DNA of 64,000 bases from DAIMFL01 sp964372215 (GCA_964372215.1 CAYJQC010000018.1:1-64000); one strand, 5' to 3'. Positions 46,118 to 54,294 are shown, numbered from the stretch's first letter. Notes: generated by a model not told the origin, from the sequence alone. Made by a program: numbers and translations.

Positions 46118-48151
46118 TCAACTGCCCGCGACGGCTTCCTCCAGAAACCGCTCGAGTCCGCGGATCGGCGTCGGATCCTCGAAGGCCGCGCGGCACGCTT
46201 CCCGCAGACGGCGTCGGGTCTGCTCCCGCCAGGCAGCGTCGGCTCCCAGCCGCACCGCAAGCTCTACATAGTCGTTCGCGTCGGCCGCGATGAAGTCCTC
46301 GAAGCCGATCTGCTGGAGGATTGCTCCGGTGTGCCGCCCGCGCATCATCGGCCCGGGCCAGGTAACCACCGGGAGCCCGACACCGATCGCCTCGAACGTG
46401 GTGTTGCAGCCGGACCAGGCCCGATTGTCCAGATACACATCGGCGGCCCGGTACATCGCGTAGAACGACTCCTGGTGCATGCGAGGCAGCATCCGGATGC
46501 GGCTCCCCCCGGCCGGCAGATCCGCGACACCCTGTTCGGCGAAGGCGCGCGCGAGGCGCCGGTGGAACTGCTCCGCGACGGCTGCAGAGTCGTGGCTGAC
46601 GAACCAGAAAAGCGCATTGGGCACGGCGGCGGCGATGCGGGCGAACAGGTGGTCCTGCTCAGGCAGAATCTTGATCAGGTTTTGGGCGCAGACATAGATC
46701 GGACCGTCATGCTCGCGCGGGCGCGCCGGGCCGGCGGCATGGTGCCGCGCGTCGGGATAGGCGAATCCCAGATTGGGCAGGCGCACAAGCCGCTCGGTGT
46801 ACTGCGCATCGCCCTCGGCAGGTTCCATCAGCGCGCTCGAGAGGGCGATGTCGACCGTCGGCAACCCGCTGGTCACGGGATGGCCGAGGCCGTTGCATTG
46901 CACCGGGGCCAGCCGCAGCGCGGCGAGCAGCTGGTACGCCGGCTCCATGCCCAGGTCCGGGTAGATCAGCACGTCGAGGTCGAGCCCCCGTATCAGGGTC
47001 AGCAGGTCGCGATCAACGGTCGGGTGATGGTGGAAACCGTCGCATGCCGCGGCGAGCCGCTCGGTGACGGCGTCGCGCACGCCGCCGGTGTAGATCGCGT
47101 GCACGTCGAAGCGCGCGCGGTCGAGTCCGGCGATCCAGTTGCCATGGGTCTTGGCGATCGAGTGATGGCGGAGAAAATGCGAGGCGAAGCCGACCCGGAT
47201 CCTGCCGCGACGCCGACGCGGCGCGAGCGGTTCGACGAGCTCCGGATGGGCCGCTGCGGCAATTCGCGCGATCAGCCGCCCGTAGCGGTCTTGAAGCGCG
47301 CGGTCGTTGCGCCCCTGATAGTGCAGGTGAAAATTGGTGCTGGCCTGCAGGGCGCTCAGCGCCCCGGCGACAACGCGCGGATCGGAGAGATCGAGACCAT
47401 CCTCCAGCTCCGCCAGCCCCGCCGACCAGCGCGCCCGCCAGTCGTCGATCTCCGCACTGCGGTCATAGAGCAGCGGCAGAGCCAGCGCCGCGCTCCAGCG
47501 CGCCGCCGGGTTGCCCGGCTGCAGTTCGGCGGCCCGCCGGTAGCTCGCGATCGACTCCGCGGTCCGGTTCTGATTGCCGAGTGCTTGACCGAGATTGAAA
47601 TGCGCCTCCGCGGCGTTCGGCGCGAGCCGCCGCGCCGATTCCAGCACTGCTACAGACTCGTCATGGCGCTTCGCCGCGTTCAGCGCTCCCCCAAGGTTGA
47701 CGTAGCCGCCGTAGTGTTCGGGTCGCGCCGCCACTGCCGCGCGGTGGCACGTGATCGCGCCGTCGATGTCGCCACGCAGGCGCAGCAGGTTGCCAAGCCC
47801 GGTGTTTGCGTCGAACGAGCGGGGCGCCCGTGCCAGGGCTTCGCGCAGCTCCGCCTCGGCCTGCACCAGGTGGCCGAGGTCGGCGGCGCGCAGCGCGAAA
47901 TTGATCCGCAGCGAAACCGCTTCGGGCTCCAGCCGTACCGCCTGCGCCATGCGGGCGAGTCCGGCGGGTCGTCCGGTCTGACACTCCAGCATGCCGAGAA
48001 AGGACAGCGTTCCGGCATGGCGTGGGTAGGCGGCGAGGAGCTGCCGATAGATCGACTCGGACTCCGCGAACCGACCCGCCTGATGCAGTTTCATTGCCCG
48101 CGCCAGCTGCGATGCGGCGGCCTGGGGTTCAGTGTCGGAAGAACGGGACAT
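46118..48151 (-). CDS. TPR-containing O-GlcNAc-transferase-like (SPINDLY/GT41) glycosyltransferase
   Basis: About 677 residues. The N-terminal third (about 15-250) is a run of tetratricopeptide repeats (AESESIYRQLLAAYPRHAGTL, VQAEAELREALARAPRSFDA, AITCHRAAVAARPEHYGGYVNLG, AHFNLGQALG). The C-terminal two thirds match the GT41 catalytic region: VGFASHFLRHHSIAKTHGNWI with its His, DVLIYPDLGMEP, CNGLGHPVTSGLPTVD, and WSGCNTTFEAIGVGLPVVTWPGP near 570-590. Bacterial homologues glycosylate proteins such as adhesins or flagellins. The next minus-strand gene upstream is rfbB. ATG at 48151 is used, and a TTG at 48181 is possible. Confidence 0.85.
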   Translation of the reverse strand: MSRSSDTEPQAAASQLARAMKLHQAGRFAESESIYRQLLAAYPRHAGTLSFLGMLECQTGRPAGLARMAQAVRLEPEAVSLRINFALRAADLGHLVQAEAELREALARAPRSFDANTGLGNLLRLRGDIDGAITCHRAAVAARPEHYGGYVNLGGALNAAKRHDESVAVLESARRLAPNAAEAHFNLGQALGNQNRTAESIASYRRAAELQPGNPAARWSAALALPLLYDRSAEIDDWRARWSAGLAELEDGLDLSDPRVVAGALSALQASTNFHLHYQGRNDRALQDRYGRLIARIAAAAHPELVEPLAPRRRRGRIRVGFASHFLRHHSIAKTHGNWIAGLDRARFDVHAIYTGGVRDAVTERLAAACDGFHHHPTVDRDLLTLIRGLDLDVLIYPDLGMEPAYQLLAALRLAPVQCNGLGHPVTSGLPTVDIALSSALMEPAEGDAQYTERLVRLPNLGFAYPDARHHAAGPARPREHDGPIYVCAQNLIKILPEQDHLFARIAAAVPNALFWFVSHDSAAVAEQFHRRLARAFAEQGVADLPAGGSRIRMLPRMHQESFYAMYRAADVYLDNRAWSGCNTTFEAIGVGLPVVTWPGPMMRGRHTGAILQQIGFEDFIAADANDYVELAVRLGADAAWREQTRRRLREACRAAFEDPTPIRGLERFLEEAVAGS

Positions 48152-48237
48152 ATCGCGAAGAGTGGCAGAATGTGCCGGCAAAGCGGAAGAGATTGATCGT
48201 TTCGCACCGGCCCGCGGGGGACTGAACCGCGGCCCGG

Positions 48238-49281
48238 TCAGCCGGCCGGCGACGCGCTCCGCTCCACCGCCGCCAGCGCCTGGCGCCGCTCGGCGTACCA
48301 GCGCACGGTCTTGGCCAGCCCGCTCTCCAGGGTCTCCGCGGGCGCCCAGCCGAGCTCGCGGCGCAGCTTGCCGCCGTCCATGGCATAGCGCCGGTCGTGG
48401 CCCGGGCGGTCGGTGACGAATTCGATCAGCCGCTCATGGGGGGCGCCTTCGGGATCGATCCCGTCGAGCAGCGCGGCGATGCGGCGCACGATCTCCAGAT
48501 TGGTCTTCGGCGCGCCGACCGAGACGTTGTAGCTCTCGCCGATCCGCCCGCGGGTCAGGATGGTCCACAGCGCGCGCGCCTGGTCCTCGACGAACAGCCA
48601 GTCGCGCTGGTTGAGCCCGTCGCCATAGATCGGCAGCCGCTTGCCGGCCAGGCCGTTCAGCACCAGGACCGGGATCAGCTTCTCCGGGAACTGCCAGGGC
48701 CCATAGGTGTTGGACGAGCGGCTCAGCACCGCCGGCAGGCCGAAGGTACGATGCCAGGCGAACACCAGATGGTCCGAGGCCGCCTTGCTCGCGGAATAGG
48801 GCGAGCTCGGGCGATAGGGCGCGGTCTCGTCGCAGAACGCCGGCTCGGCGATCGGTCCGAAGGTCTCGTCGGTCGAGACGTGATGGAAGCGGAACGCCGC
48901 CTGCCCGGCCGCCGGCAGGCCGCGCCAGTGTTCCAGCGCGGCGTCGAGCAGCACCTGGGTCCCCATCACGTTGGTCTCGACGAAGGCGGCCGGCGCCGCG
49001 ATCGAGCGATCGACATGGCTCTCGGCGGCGAGATGCATGATCGCGTCCGGCCGGTGCGCGGCCAGCACCCGGCGCACCCCGGCAGGATCGCAGATATCGA
49101 CCTGCTCGAAGGCATAGCGCCGGCCCAGGGCCGGGTCGTCGGCGACCTCGGCCACCGCCGCCGGGTTGGCGGCGTAGGTCAGCTTGTCCAGGTTGACCAC
49201 CGCCGCGTCGGTGTGGCGGAGCAGATGGCGGATGACGGCGGAGCCGATGAACCCGGCGCCGCCGGTGATGAGAATCTTCAT
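48238..49281 (-). CDS. rfbB: dTDP-glucose 4,6-dehydratase
   Basis: A 347-residue extended SDR that makes dTDP-4-keto-6-deoxyglucose. The NAD motif is MKILITGGAGFIGSAVIRHLL. HLAAESHVDRSI, HVSTDETFG (catalytic Thr-Asp-Glu) and YSASKAASDHLV (Tyr-x3-Lys) are all present, as is the nucleotide-sugar block SRSSNTYGPWQFPEKLIPV. The remaining rhamnose genes (rfbA, rfbC, rfbD) are not nearby. Neighbouring a GT41-like transferase, it may supply a modified sugar to glycosylation. Confidence 0.93.
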   Translation of the reverse strand: MKILITGGAGFIGSAVIRHLLRHTDAAVVNLDKLTYAANPAAVAEVADDPALGRRYAFEQVDICDPAGVRRVLAAHRPDAIMHLAAESHVDRSIAAPAAFVETNVMGTQVLLDAALEHWRGLPAAGQAAFRFHHVSTDETFGPIAEPAFCDETAPYRPSSPYSASKAASDHLVFAWHRTFGLPAVLSRSSNTYGPWQFPEKLIPVLVLNGLAGKRLPIYGDGLNQRDWLFVEDQARALWTILTRGRIGESYNVSVGAPKTNLEIVRRIAALLDGIDPEGAPHERLIEFVTDRPGHDRRYAMDGGKLRRELGWAPAETLESGLAKTVRWYAERRQALAAVERSASPAG

Positions 49282-49464
49282 GGCGCCCTTGCTAGCCCGG
49301 CGCCGGCGCGCCGTCCAGCGCCGCGGCAGCGCGGCGCCGGTCGCCGGCCCCGCCGCCATGTCCGCGCGCCATGGAAACCATGAGGCGACGGCATTTTCCC
49401 GGCGACCACATTGGCGCCATGTTCGGGGCATCTGATCCGGCGTCCCGATCCCAGCGAGTCCGCC

Positions 49465-49653
49465 ATGACCATGACCACGTTGCCCCTCCCGATGCCCGGC
49501 CGTCCCGCCGTCACAGCCGCGGGCAAGCCGGCCCGCCGCCGCCGGCGCGGCCTGAGCGCGCTGCAGGAAGTGCTGTTCCTGGCCGCCGCCGCCGCCCTGG
49601 CCCTGATGGTCGAGGCCGCGGTCGTGCTGAAGTTCTCGGCGGTCATCGAATAG
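49465..49653 (+). CDS. Possible small single-span membrane protein
   Basis: A 62-residue frame with a basic stretch (AGKPARRRRRGLSAL) followed by a hydrophobic segment (EVLFLAAAAALALMVEAAVVL) that could span the membrane once. It sits between divergent rfbB and the tRNA-Ser remnant. There is no clear ribosome site and no family match, so it could be non-coding. Confidence 0.4.
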   Translation: MTMTTLPLPMPGRPAVTAAGKPARRRRRGLSALQEVLFLAAAAALALMVEAAVVLKFSAVIE

Positions 49654-49744
49654 CCGGCCCGGCCGGGCCCCAGCCGGCGCTTGAAACGCCCTCCCCGATC
49701 TGGCACCTAACCCCTTGCCGCGCGTCCATTTCCTGGCCGCGCGA

Positions 49745-49787
49745 CGGATGGGTGGCCGAGCGGTTGAAGGCATCGGTCTTGAAAACC
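49745..49787 (+). repeat. attL-like 5'-half fragment of tRNA-Ser (43-bp direct repeat, left copy)
   Basis: From the base before tRNA position 1 through the anticodon loop and the start of the 3' anticodon stem, this matches 53679-53721 with one mismatch (T at 49773, C at 53707). After 49787 the sequence leaves the tRNA altogether. It is a tRNA fragment, not a functional gene. Confidence 0.9.
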
Positions 49788-49903
49788 TGAATGCCTCATA
49801 CCGTCCTGTGCGGTTTCGTCTGCTAGAGTATTGAATAGACTGGAAACTTGGGCCGGGTGCTGGCTGCTTCATGCGGGCTCGTATTGTCCCGTAGCACCGA
49901 ATT

Positions 49904-49926
49904 GGGTTGCAGATTGGGTTGCAAAC
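49904..49926 (+). repeat. 23-bp direct repeat, left copy (possible integrase arm site)
   Basis: Itself built of two GGGTTGCA-like units 13 bp apart. It matches 53596-53618 in the same orientation at 20 of 23 positions. It lies 117 bp inside the left tRNA repeat. Confidence 0.6.
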
Positions 49927-49943
49927 ATGCCGCTACAGGAGCG

Positions 49944-50555
49944 CTAATCGGGCTCGACAATTTCAACTCGTAGCCCGCGATGAGACTTCGGAAGCTGCCT
50001 AAGCATTTCTGCAATCTTCTTAAGCGCTTCTGCTGATTCGTATTCGGGCGGACGGCCCATTGATTGAAGCCCAAGAAACGGTCTCACATCGAGGCAATAG
50101 GTTCGAGTCCTGCGCGCACCCTTCAAGTTTTCATAACTGATTTGCACGTCAATCGGCGGAAGCATGATCGGGCTTAAAAGATCGGGCGCCATCCCGAAGA
50201 ATGTGACAATGCGCTCCCCTTGCGGCAGGAATCCGAACGGTGCTCGATCGGCACCCGTGGGTAGCTGAGTTCGTCCCGCTACCTCGGGTCCGGCTATGAT
50301 TCGGAAGTTGACATTCTTGGCCGGAGCTCCCCCGGCATTCGCAATCACGAAGTTGATTATGTTCACGTACTGCTTGCTGGGCAGTAGGTAGGCAATCAGC
50401 TCCGGCTCTGTTCCCGCGATCCGAACGATGCGGCTCTCGGAAACAAGACGCCAAGTCAAGACCACATAGCCGACCGTCACCAGCAATAACCCGATCGTTG
50501 CGAAGGCTGTTACTGCCCCGCTGTGGGCGTCCAGATAGCCGACAACTTCGGCCAT
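49944..50555 (-). CDS. Membrane-anchored protein of unknown function
   Basis: A 203-residue protein with one N-terminal membrane span (about 13-36, AVTAFATIGLLLVTVGYVVLTW) and a soluble part of about 165 residues. The soluble region reads like a beta-rich domain (PELIAYLLPSKQYVNIINFVIANAGGAPAKNVNFRI), a pattern common in uncharacterised single-span proteins of phage and accessory regions. The function is not recognisable. The codon use is less GC-rich than the core genome, in keeping with the element. It follows the next gene on the same strand by 21 bp. Confidence 0.65.
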   Translation of the reverse strand: MAEVVGYLDAHSGAVTAFATIGLLLVTVGYVVLTWRLVSESRIVRIAGTEPELIAYLLPSKQYVNIINFVIANAGGAPAKNVNFRIIAGPEVAGRTQLPTGADRAPFGFLPQGERIVTFFGMAPDLLSPIMLPPIDVQISYENLKGARRTRTYCLDVRPFLGLQSMGRPPEYESAEALKKIAEMLRQLPKSHRGLRVEIVEPD

Positions 50556-50576
50556 GCTTTGCCTCCATCCCGCTAT

Positions 50577-50843
50577 TCAGCGATTGAAGCCCTCGGCGCT
50601 TTCCTGGAGACGCGTGTAGACATGGATACGCACGGCCTTCGGGGGCGCTCGATCCACGGGCGCAAACAAGTAAACCGCGACCCGCAGAATCTCTATGACC
50701 TGCCCCGGCATCATCGAAAATTGGGGCGATTCCAGAAGCAGGAAGTGTCCTACCTGGATATGCGGTAGCGGCTCTTCCGAGTAGATTTCCGCTGCGAGTT
50801 CTTCTTCCTTGCCCGGTGCATAAATTTTGTACTCGTACTCCAT
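50577..50843 (-). CDS. Small protein of unknown function
   Basis: An 88-residue protein, MEYEYKIYAPGKEEELAAEIYS..., with no membrane segment. It has a strong ribosome site (GAGGGGAGCC) before the ATG at 50843, which fixes this start over one at 50888. No family recognised. It is probably cotranscribed with the single-span protein gene downstream. Confidence 0.6.
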   Translation of the reverse strand: MEYEYKIYAPGKEEELAAEIYSEEPLPHIQVGHFLLLESPQFSMMPGQVIEILRVAVYLFAPVDRAPPKAVRIHVYTRLQESAEGFNR

Positions 50844-51279
50844 GGCTGGCTCCCCTCGCTTTGGTTGATCGGCGTCAGTATGCCTCACGCAATGGCAGTA
50901 ACAATGCTGACATGGGCGCGCGGGCCTTCTGAGCTCTGCCAGGCGACCGGCGTCGCCGGCCGCGGCCCCCGCTCGATTCGGGACGTGGCGCTGTCCAAGG
51001 GGGTGCTGTCAGCAACGTGCGAGCGCTGCTGCCGGTCGACCTGGCCGCGCGGCTTAGCGCCGACTTCCCCGTCTAGAAGGTTGGGGTGAAGGGCGCCGTG
51101 CGGATTCATGAGGCAGGGCGAACTGAGTTACCAATTTCTGCCTATTTCTTTTTATATCAAATAGTTACGTGGACAAAGTGATCGCGCCCTTATGGCGCAA
51201 TGAACGGAATTGACTCCCTTCTTGCTACCATCTGTTGCATTTTTTTCACCACTCTTTAAACAATCCGTTGTTGACTTAC
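50844..51279. other. Divergent intergenic region inside the tRNA-Ser element
   Basis: About 436 bp between divergent genes. The stretch 50920-51070 is strongly GC-rich and unlike the rest of the element. It can be read as a short open tail ending in a stop at 51074-51076 and may be a leftover gene fragment. 51120-51275 is AT-rich (long A/T runs near 51150-51165 and 51240-51265) and probably contains the promoter of the plus-strand three-gene module. Confidence 0.4.
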
Positions 51280-51807
51280 ATGTCAATACACGATGAGATC
51301 AACCGCCTTGTTGCTGACGGGTTGCTACTCCATCTAGCGCCGGCCATTCCATACGCTCGATGTGTGCGCGTGATGTTCGTCTCTCGCGAAATCGCCTCTC
51401 TGCTCGATGGACCGTGGCAGAGTCGAGACTTTGAGATTCGCGCCGGCAGGCTCCGGGCTGACTTGGACGCGTTCACGGAAGGACGCATCTTGGCAGTCGC
51501 CACCCACCCCTACAAAAAGCCTAAATGGGCGTACATGGCCCAGATAGATCCGCCGGCCGATGAGGTGTGGGACATTCGCAGCCGAGATCCCAAGCCGGGC
51601 CTGCGGGTGTTCGGTCGGTTCGCAGAAAAGGACGTCTTTGTGGCCCTGCTGTGGCGCCGCCGTGAGGATATGGGCGGCCGAGAGTCCAAGGAGTGGAGGG
51701 ATTCGAGGGAATCCTGCAAAGCTGAATGGCGGAAACTCTTTCTCTCATATCCGGCGTTTTCAGGAGACGACAACCATGACTACCTCTCAAACATCATTCT
51801 TGTCTGA
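51280..51807 (+). CDS. Unknown protein, first gene of a three-gene overlapping module
   Basis: A 175-residue protein with no signal or membrane segment. It reads MSIHDEINRLVADGLLLHLAPAIPYARCVRVMFVS..., with a middle part PGLRVFGRFAEKDVFVALLWRRREDM and a charged C-terminal region rich in Glu, Arg and Trp. The layout (compact basic protein followed at once by a helix-turn-helix gene) is like a toxin followed by its antitoxin, but no toxin family motif is recognised. The start at 51280 is chosen over 51235 because it is the first ATG after the AT-rich promoter-like DNA. It overlaps the next gene by 32 bp. Confidence 0.6.
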   Translation: MSIHDEINRLVADGLLLHLAPAIPYARCVRVMFVSREIASLLDGPWQSRDFEIRAGRLRADLDAFTEGRILAVATHPYKKPKWAYMAQIDPPADEVWDIRSRDPKPGLRVFGRFAEKDVFVALLWRRREDMGGRESKEWRDSRESCKAEWRKLFLSYPAFSGDDNHDYLSNIILV

Positions 51808-52225
51808 GATAACTGGGAAGGAGTCCATCCCCCTGGGAAAACTGTCCTACTTCCGCGAGCGCCTGCGAAACCGACTGTACGATCTTGTTGTCTCCCAGTT
51901 CCATCGATTGGAGCAGGACGGCAAGATTTCAAGAGCGTCGCTTGCGCGGCGCATCGGACGTAAGCCCGAACAGATCACACGTTGGCTGGGATCACCAGGC
52001 AACTGGACTCTTGACACAGTTAGCGACCTGTTGATCGCGATGGGGGCGGAAGCAGACTTGGCGATCTCCAATCTTGAGGAGCAGCCACCGCGGAATTTCT
52101 CCGCGCCGGAATGGCTGTCACGCACGGATACCCTTCCCCTAGAGGCGACGCTGACTTCGAAACGCAAAGCCCGCGCTTCTACAAGCCCTGGGCTGGGAAG
52201 CCTCAAGTTGGTTATGAATGGTTGA
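51776..52225 (+). CDS. XRE-type helix-turn-helix protein
   Basis: A 149-residue DNA-binding protein. The helix-turn-helix is SRASLARRIGRKPEQITRWL near residues 50-69, followed by GNWTLDTVSDLLIAMGAEADL, the usual XRE/Cro-CI tail. The N-terminal helix-rich part (LSYFRERLRNRLYDLVVSQF) and the polar C-terminus are extra. It overlaps the gene before by 32 bp and the gene after by 8 bp, so expression must be coupled. A repressor or antitoxin of this module is the most likely role. Confidence 0.75.
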   Translation: MTTSQTSFLSEITGKESIPLGKLSYFRERLRNRLYDLVVSQFHRLEQDGKISRASLARRIGRKPEQITRWLGSPGNWTLDTVSDLLIAMGAEADLAISNLEEQPPRNFSAPEWLSRTDTLPLEATLTSKRKARASTSPGLGSLKLVMNG

Positions 52226-52625
52226 GTCCGCACCAAAGCTGAAGCTGATCGCGGCGCTTGTGTGCGATGACACGCGCCGAGAAGACAACGGCAAGGAAAT
52301 CCTCATCGGTGTATACACCGGCGCTGTCATCGTGCCTGAACTCCCTGCTGCGCTCCCCTTATCGCTTTGGATATACTTCCAACCTGAAAGCGCGGGGCAT
52401 CTAAGATTAGGGGTGCGAGTACTCTTTCCGGAACGGAGCCCAATTCTTGAAGCGCGTGCTGAAGCGGACATCAACACTGTCGCAGAGCCGCTGAGCCTAA
52501 CGCTCCCCAGAATGCCGCTAAACTTCAAAACCGAAGGCTTGCTAACGTTTGAATGGAGAGTCGGCGACGGAGAGTGGGAGCCTTTGGCTCAGAAAATGGT
52601 ACTTGCGGCGTCCGATAAGGCCTGA
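52218..52625 (+). CDS. DUF6941-like protein of unknown function
   Basis: A 135-residue soluble protein. PKLKLIAALVCDDTRREDNGKEILIGVYTGAVIVPELPAALPLSLWIYF follows the pattern of a widespread uncharacterised beta-sandwich family (LLCDDIR-x-E-x-NGK-x-x-L-x-GVY). The role in that family is not known. Its ATG overlaps the helix-turn-helix gene by 8 bp, making it the third gene of the module. Other family members are scattered in bacterial genomes without a fixed partner. Confidence 0.6.
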   Translation: MVESAPKLKLIAALVCDDTRREDNGKEILIGVYTGAVIVPELPAALPLSLWIYFQPESAGHLRLGVRVLFPERSPILEARAEADINTVAEPLSLTLPRMPLNFKTEGLLTFEWRVGDGEWEPLAQKMVLAASDKA

Positions 52626-52647
52626 GGTCTGTCTTGATTTCTTGCGC

Positions 52648-53604
52648 TCACTGAATCACGCGGCAATCCGCACCCCTCGCCCGCCGGCCGCCCCAGGCGT
52701 CGGAGGAAGCCGCGGGACCACTCCCGAACATGTCATAGTCGACCCCCGACGCCTGCCGGGCCCGCTGGCGCTGCCCGGCGTCGTGCCCGGTGCGGGCATA
52801 GCGCAGCATCATGACGCCGTAGCGGCTGGCGCTCATCAGGTCGTCCTGTTCCTTCACGATCCGGCCGTCCTTCCGGTGGTACAGGCGGAATTCTTCCCAC
52901 CAGTCGCCAAGGTGCGCGGCAACCTTGAATCGCCCCGTCTGCATCCGCTCGAGCATGTCGAGCACGCCCGCCTCGACGCTGTTCCCGCCGTCCGGGAAAC
53001 TCGCCTGCTGCGGCAGCATCTTGACGCCCTGCTTCCGGTAGGCCGCCGCCAGCGTCTCGCCGGTGCCTTTCTCCGACGCCAAGCCGTAATGCGGCCAGGC
53101 CACCGGAATCCAGGCACCGCGCGCCTTGATCGCCGCCACGTGCAGGACCGGGGTTTCCTCCCGGCTGCGATGGGTGTCCGTCACATGCACCACGTCCGCG
53201 TCCCGGTCCCAGGCCAGCCACACCGCGGCGAAGGGGTGATCCCAACCGAAATCAATTGCGGCGAGCCGCGGCCAATAGGCGGGAATCGCAAACGCCTCTT
53301 CGCGGATCGCCTCTTCGGCGATCGGGAACACCCGGCCGCTGCCGAGCATCGGCACGCCGTTGATTCGAGCTTCGCGCTCATGGGCGGGTTAGCCGTCAAT
53401 GATCCGCTGCCGTTCGGTCGCTGCGACCTGCAGGGCGTCTGCAATGGTCATGGTGACGCTGGCGCGGTCGGGATTGCCGTCCTGCAGGAAGCGCCGCACG
53501 ACTTCCGACATGCCCAAGAGCGGGGTGAACGTGATCCAGGCCATTCCCTGAGTGGCCGCAATGCGGGAGTAGATGTCGAGCGGCGATGGTGCCTCGGGTT
53601 GCAA
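52648..53604 (-). pseudogene. Phage terminase large subunit, truncated and interrupted by a stop
   Basis: Reads as one frame from about 53604 (ITFTPLLGMSEVVRRFL) through QRIIDG, a TAA at 53389-53391 and PAHEREARINGVPMLGSGRVFPI to the end at 52648. The part after the stop is the RNase H-like nuclease domain of the packaging terminase (AIDFGWDHPFAAVWLAWDRD near its start, then DLMSASRYGVMML). The N-terminal ATPase with Walker A is absent, lost at the element boundary. In functional homologues a Tyr sits where the TAA is. It is therefore dead both by truncation and by a nonsense mutation. Confidence 0.85.
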
Positions 53605-53618
53605 ATCGGGTTACAAAC
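53596..53618 (+). repeat. 23-bp direct repeat, right copy (possible integrase arm site)
   Basis: Same orientation as 49904-49926, 20 of 23 positions identical, 60 bp before the right tRNA repeat. Confidence 0.6.
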
Positions 53619-53678
53619 CGGCCCAGTGCCTGATATGTTCCCGCTCCGCCAAAGCCTAACTGATTGATATTCCAATAG

Positions 53679-53721
53679 CGGATGGGTGGCCGAGCGGTTG
53701 AAGGCACCGGTCTTGAAAACC
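53679..53721 (+). repeat. 43-bp direct repeat, right copy (within the intact tRNA-Ser)
   Basis: Starts one base before tRNA position 1 and ends in the 3' anticodon stem. One mismatch to 49745-49787. Confidence 0.9.
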
Positions 53722-53767
53722 GGCAGACGGCAACGTCTCGTGGGTTCGAATCCCACCCCATCCGCCA
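53680..53767 (+). tRNA. tRNA-Ser (anticodon TGA)
   Basis: An 88-base class II tRNA. The acceptor stem GGATGGG pairs with CCCATCC, and the anticodon stem CCGGT/ACCGG encloses the loop CTTGAAA with anticodon TGA. It has a long variable arm (CAGACGGCAACGTCTC), a T arm GTGGGTTCGAATCCCAC, and an encoded CCA (53765-53767). It reads UCA codons. Its 5' half and upstream DNA now come from the integrated element. Confidence 0.97.
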
Positions 53768-53942
53768 GAACCCCAGGGGGATCGGGCCGCATCCCGTGGT
53801 TCCCTACGAAGTCCTGCGGGGGGCGTTAACTCAGATTACCAGGACGGCCCCATAGCCCTGCGGATTTAACTCAAATTTTAGAGATTCGGCGCGATCCTGC
53901 CCCCGACACGGCGCCAACGCCGGGACAGGGAAGAGACAGCAG

Positions 53943-54137
53943 ATGCACAATTTTGGTCGCTACCGCATCCACGCCGAGGCCCTCCTCGTCATCTCGCGGA
54001 AGTTTCGTGAGCTTTCCACCGTCGACTGCGACAATTCCGACCTGCTCGAGGAATGCGCCGAGGGTCTCTCGGCGATCGCCGAGGCGCTGGTCCTGGAATC
54101 CCAGGATGCCGCGTCGGCCGGCGCCGTCCTGCACTGA
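53943..54137 (+). CDS. Possible small protein of unknown function
   Basis: A 64-residue frame, MHNFGRYRIHAEALLVISRKFRELST..., predicted to be mostly helical, with a purine-rich ribosome site (GGGAAGAG) upstream. There are no recognised relatives. It is located between tRNA-Ser and the CocE-like hydrolase. Confidence 0.45.
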   Translation: MHNFGRYRIHAEALLVISRKFRELSTVDCDNSDLLEECAEGLSAIAEALVLESQDAASAGAVLH

Positions 54138-54294
54138 CGGCCGCGCGGTAGCACGCGCGGCCCGACCGCCGGGCGGCGTTGCCGCCGCGGCACAGGAAGC
54201 GTCGGGAACGGGCTGATCCGCCTCGTTCGCAGCCCTATAGTCCTCGCACCGGCGTCGCCGCCGGCACGACGGGGACGACAGGGAGGCCGAGCCG

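Larger units (their letters stand above)
49745..53721. mobile_element. Degenerate integrated element at tRNA-Ser(TGA)
   Basis: The element is bounded by a 43-bp direct repeat covering the 5' half of tRNA-Ser. A second, 23-bp direct repeat (49904-49926 and 53596-53618) lies inside each end, like integrase arm sites. The base composition is lower in GC and patchier than the surroundings. Contents: a phage terminase pseudogene, two minus-strand unknowns and a three-gene plus-strand module. No integrase, excisionase or structural phage genes are recognised, so it is a remnant or a satellite moved by another element's integrase. Confidence 0.75.

Noticed and set aside
45765..46271. A 168-codon plus-strand frame in the gap before the GT41-like gene
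   Set aside because: Its second half is antisense to the glycosyltransferase C-terminus, and the first half has no ribosome site or family resemblance.
50889..51109. Small overlapping frames in the element's GC-rich patch
   Set aside because: They lack ribosome sites and family resemblance on either strand; described as a possible fragment only.
53396..53761. An open frame reading GWDSNPRDVAVCRFSRPV across the tRNA
   Set aside because: It is the antisense of tRNA-Ser, a well-known spurious translation. The same applies to the frame at 49823-50074 and the N-terminal extension read through 49746-49787.
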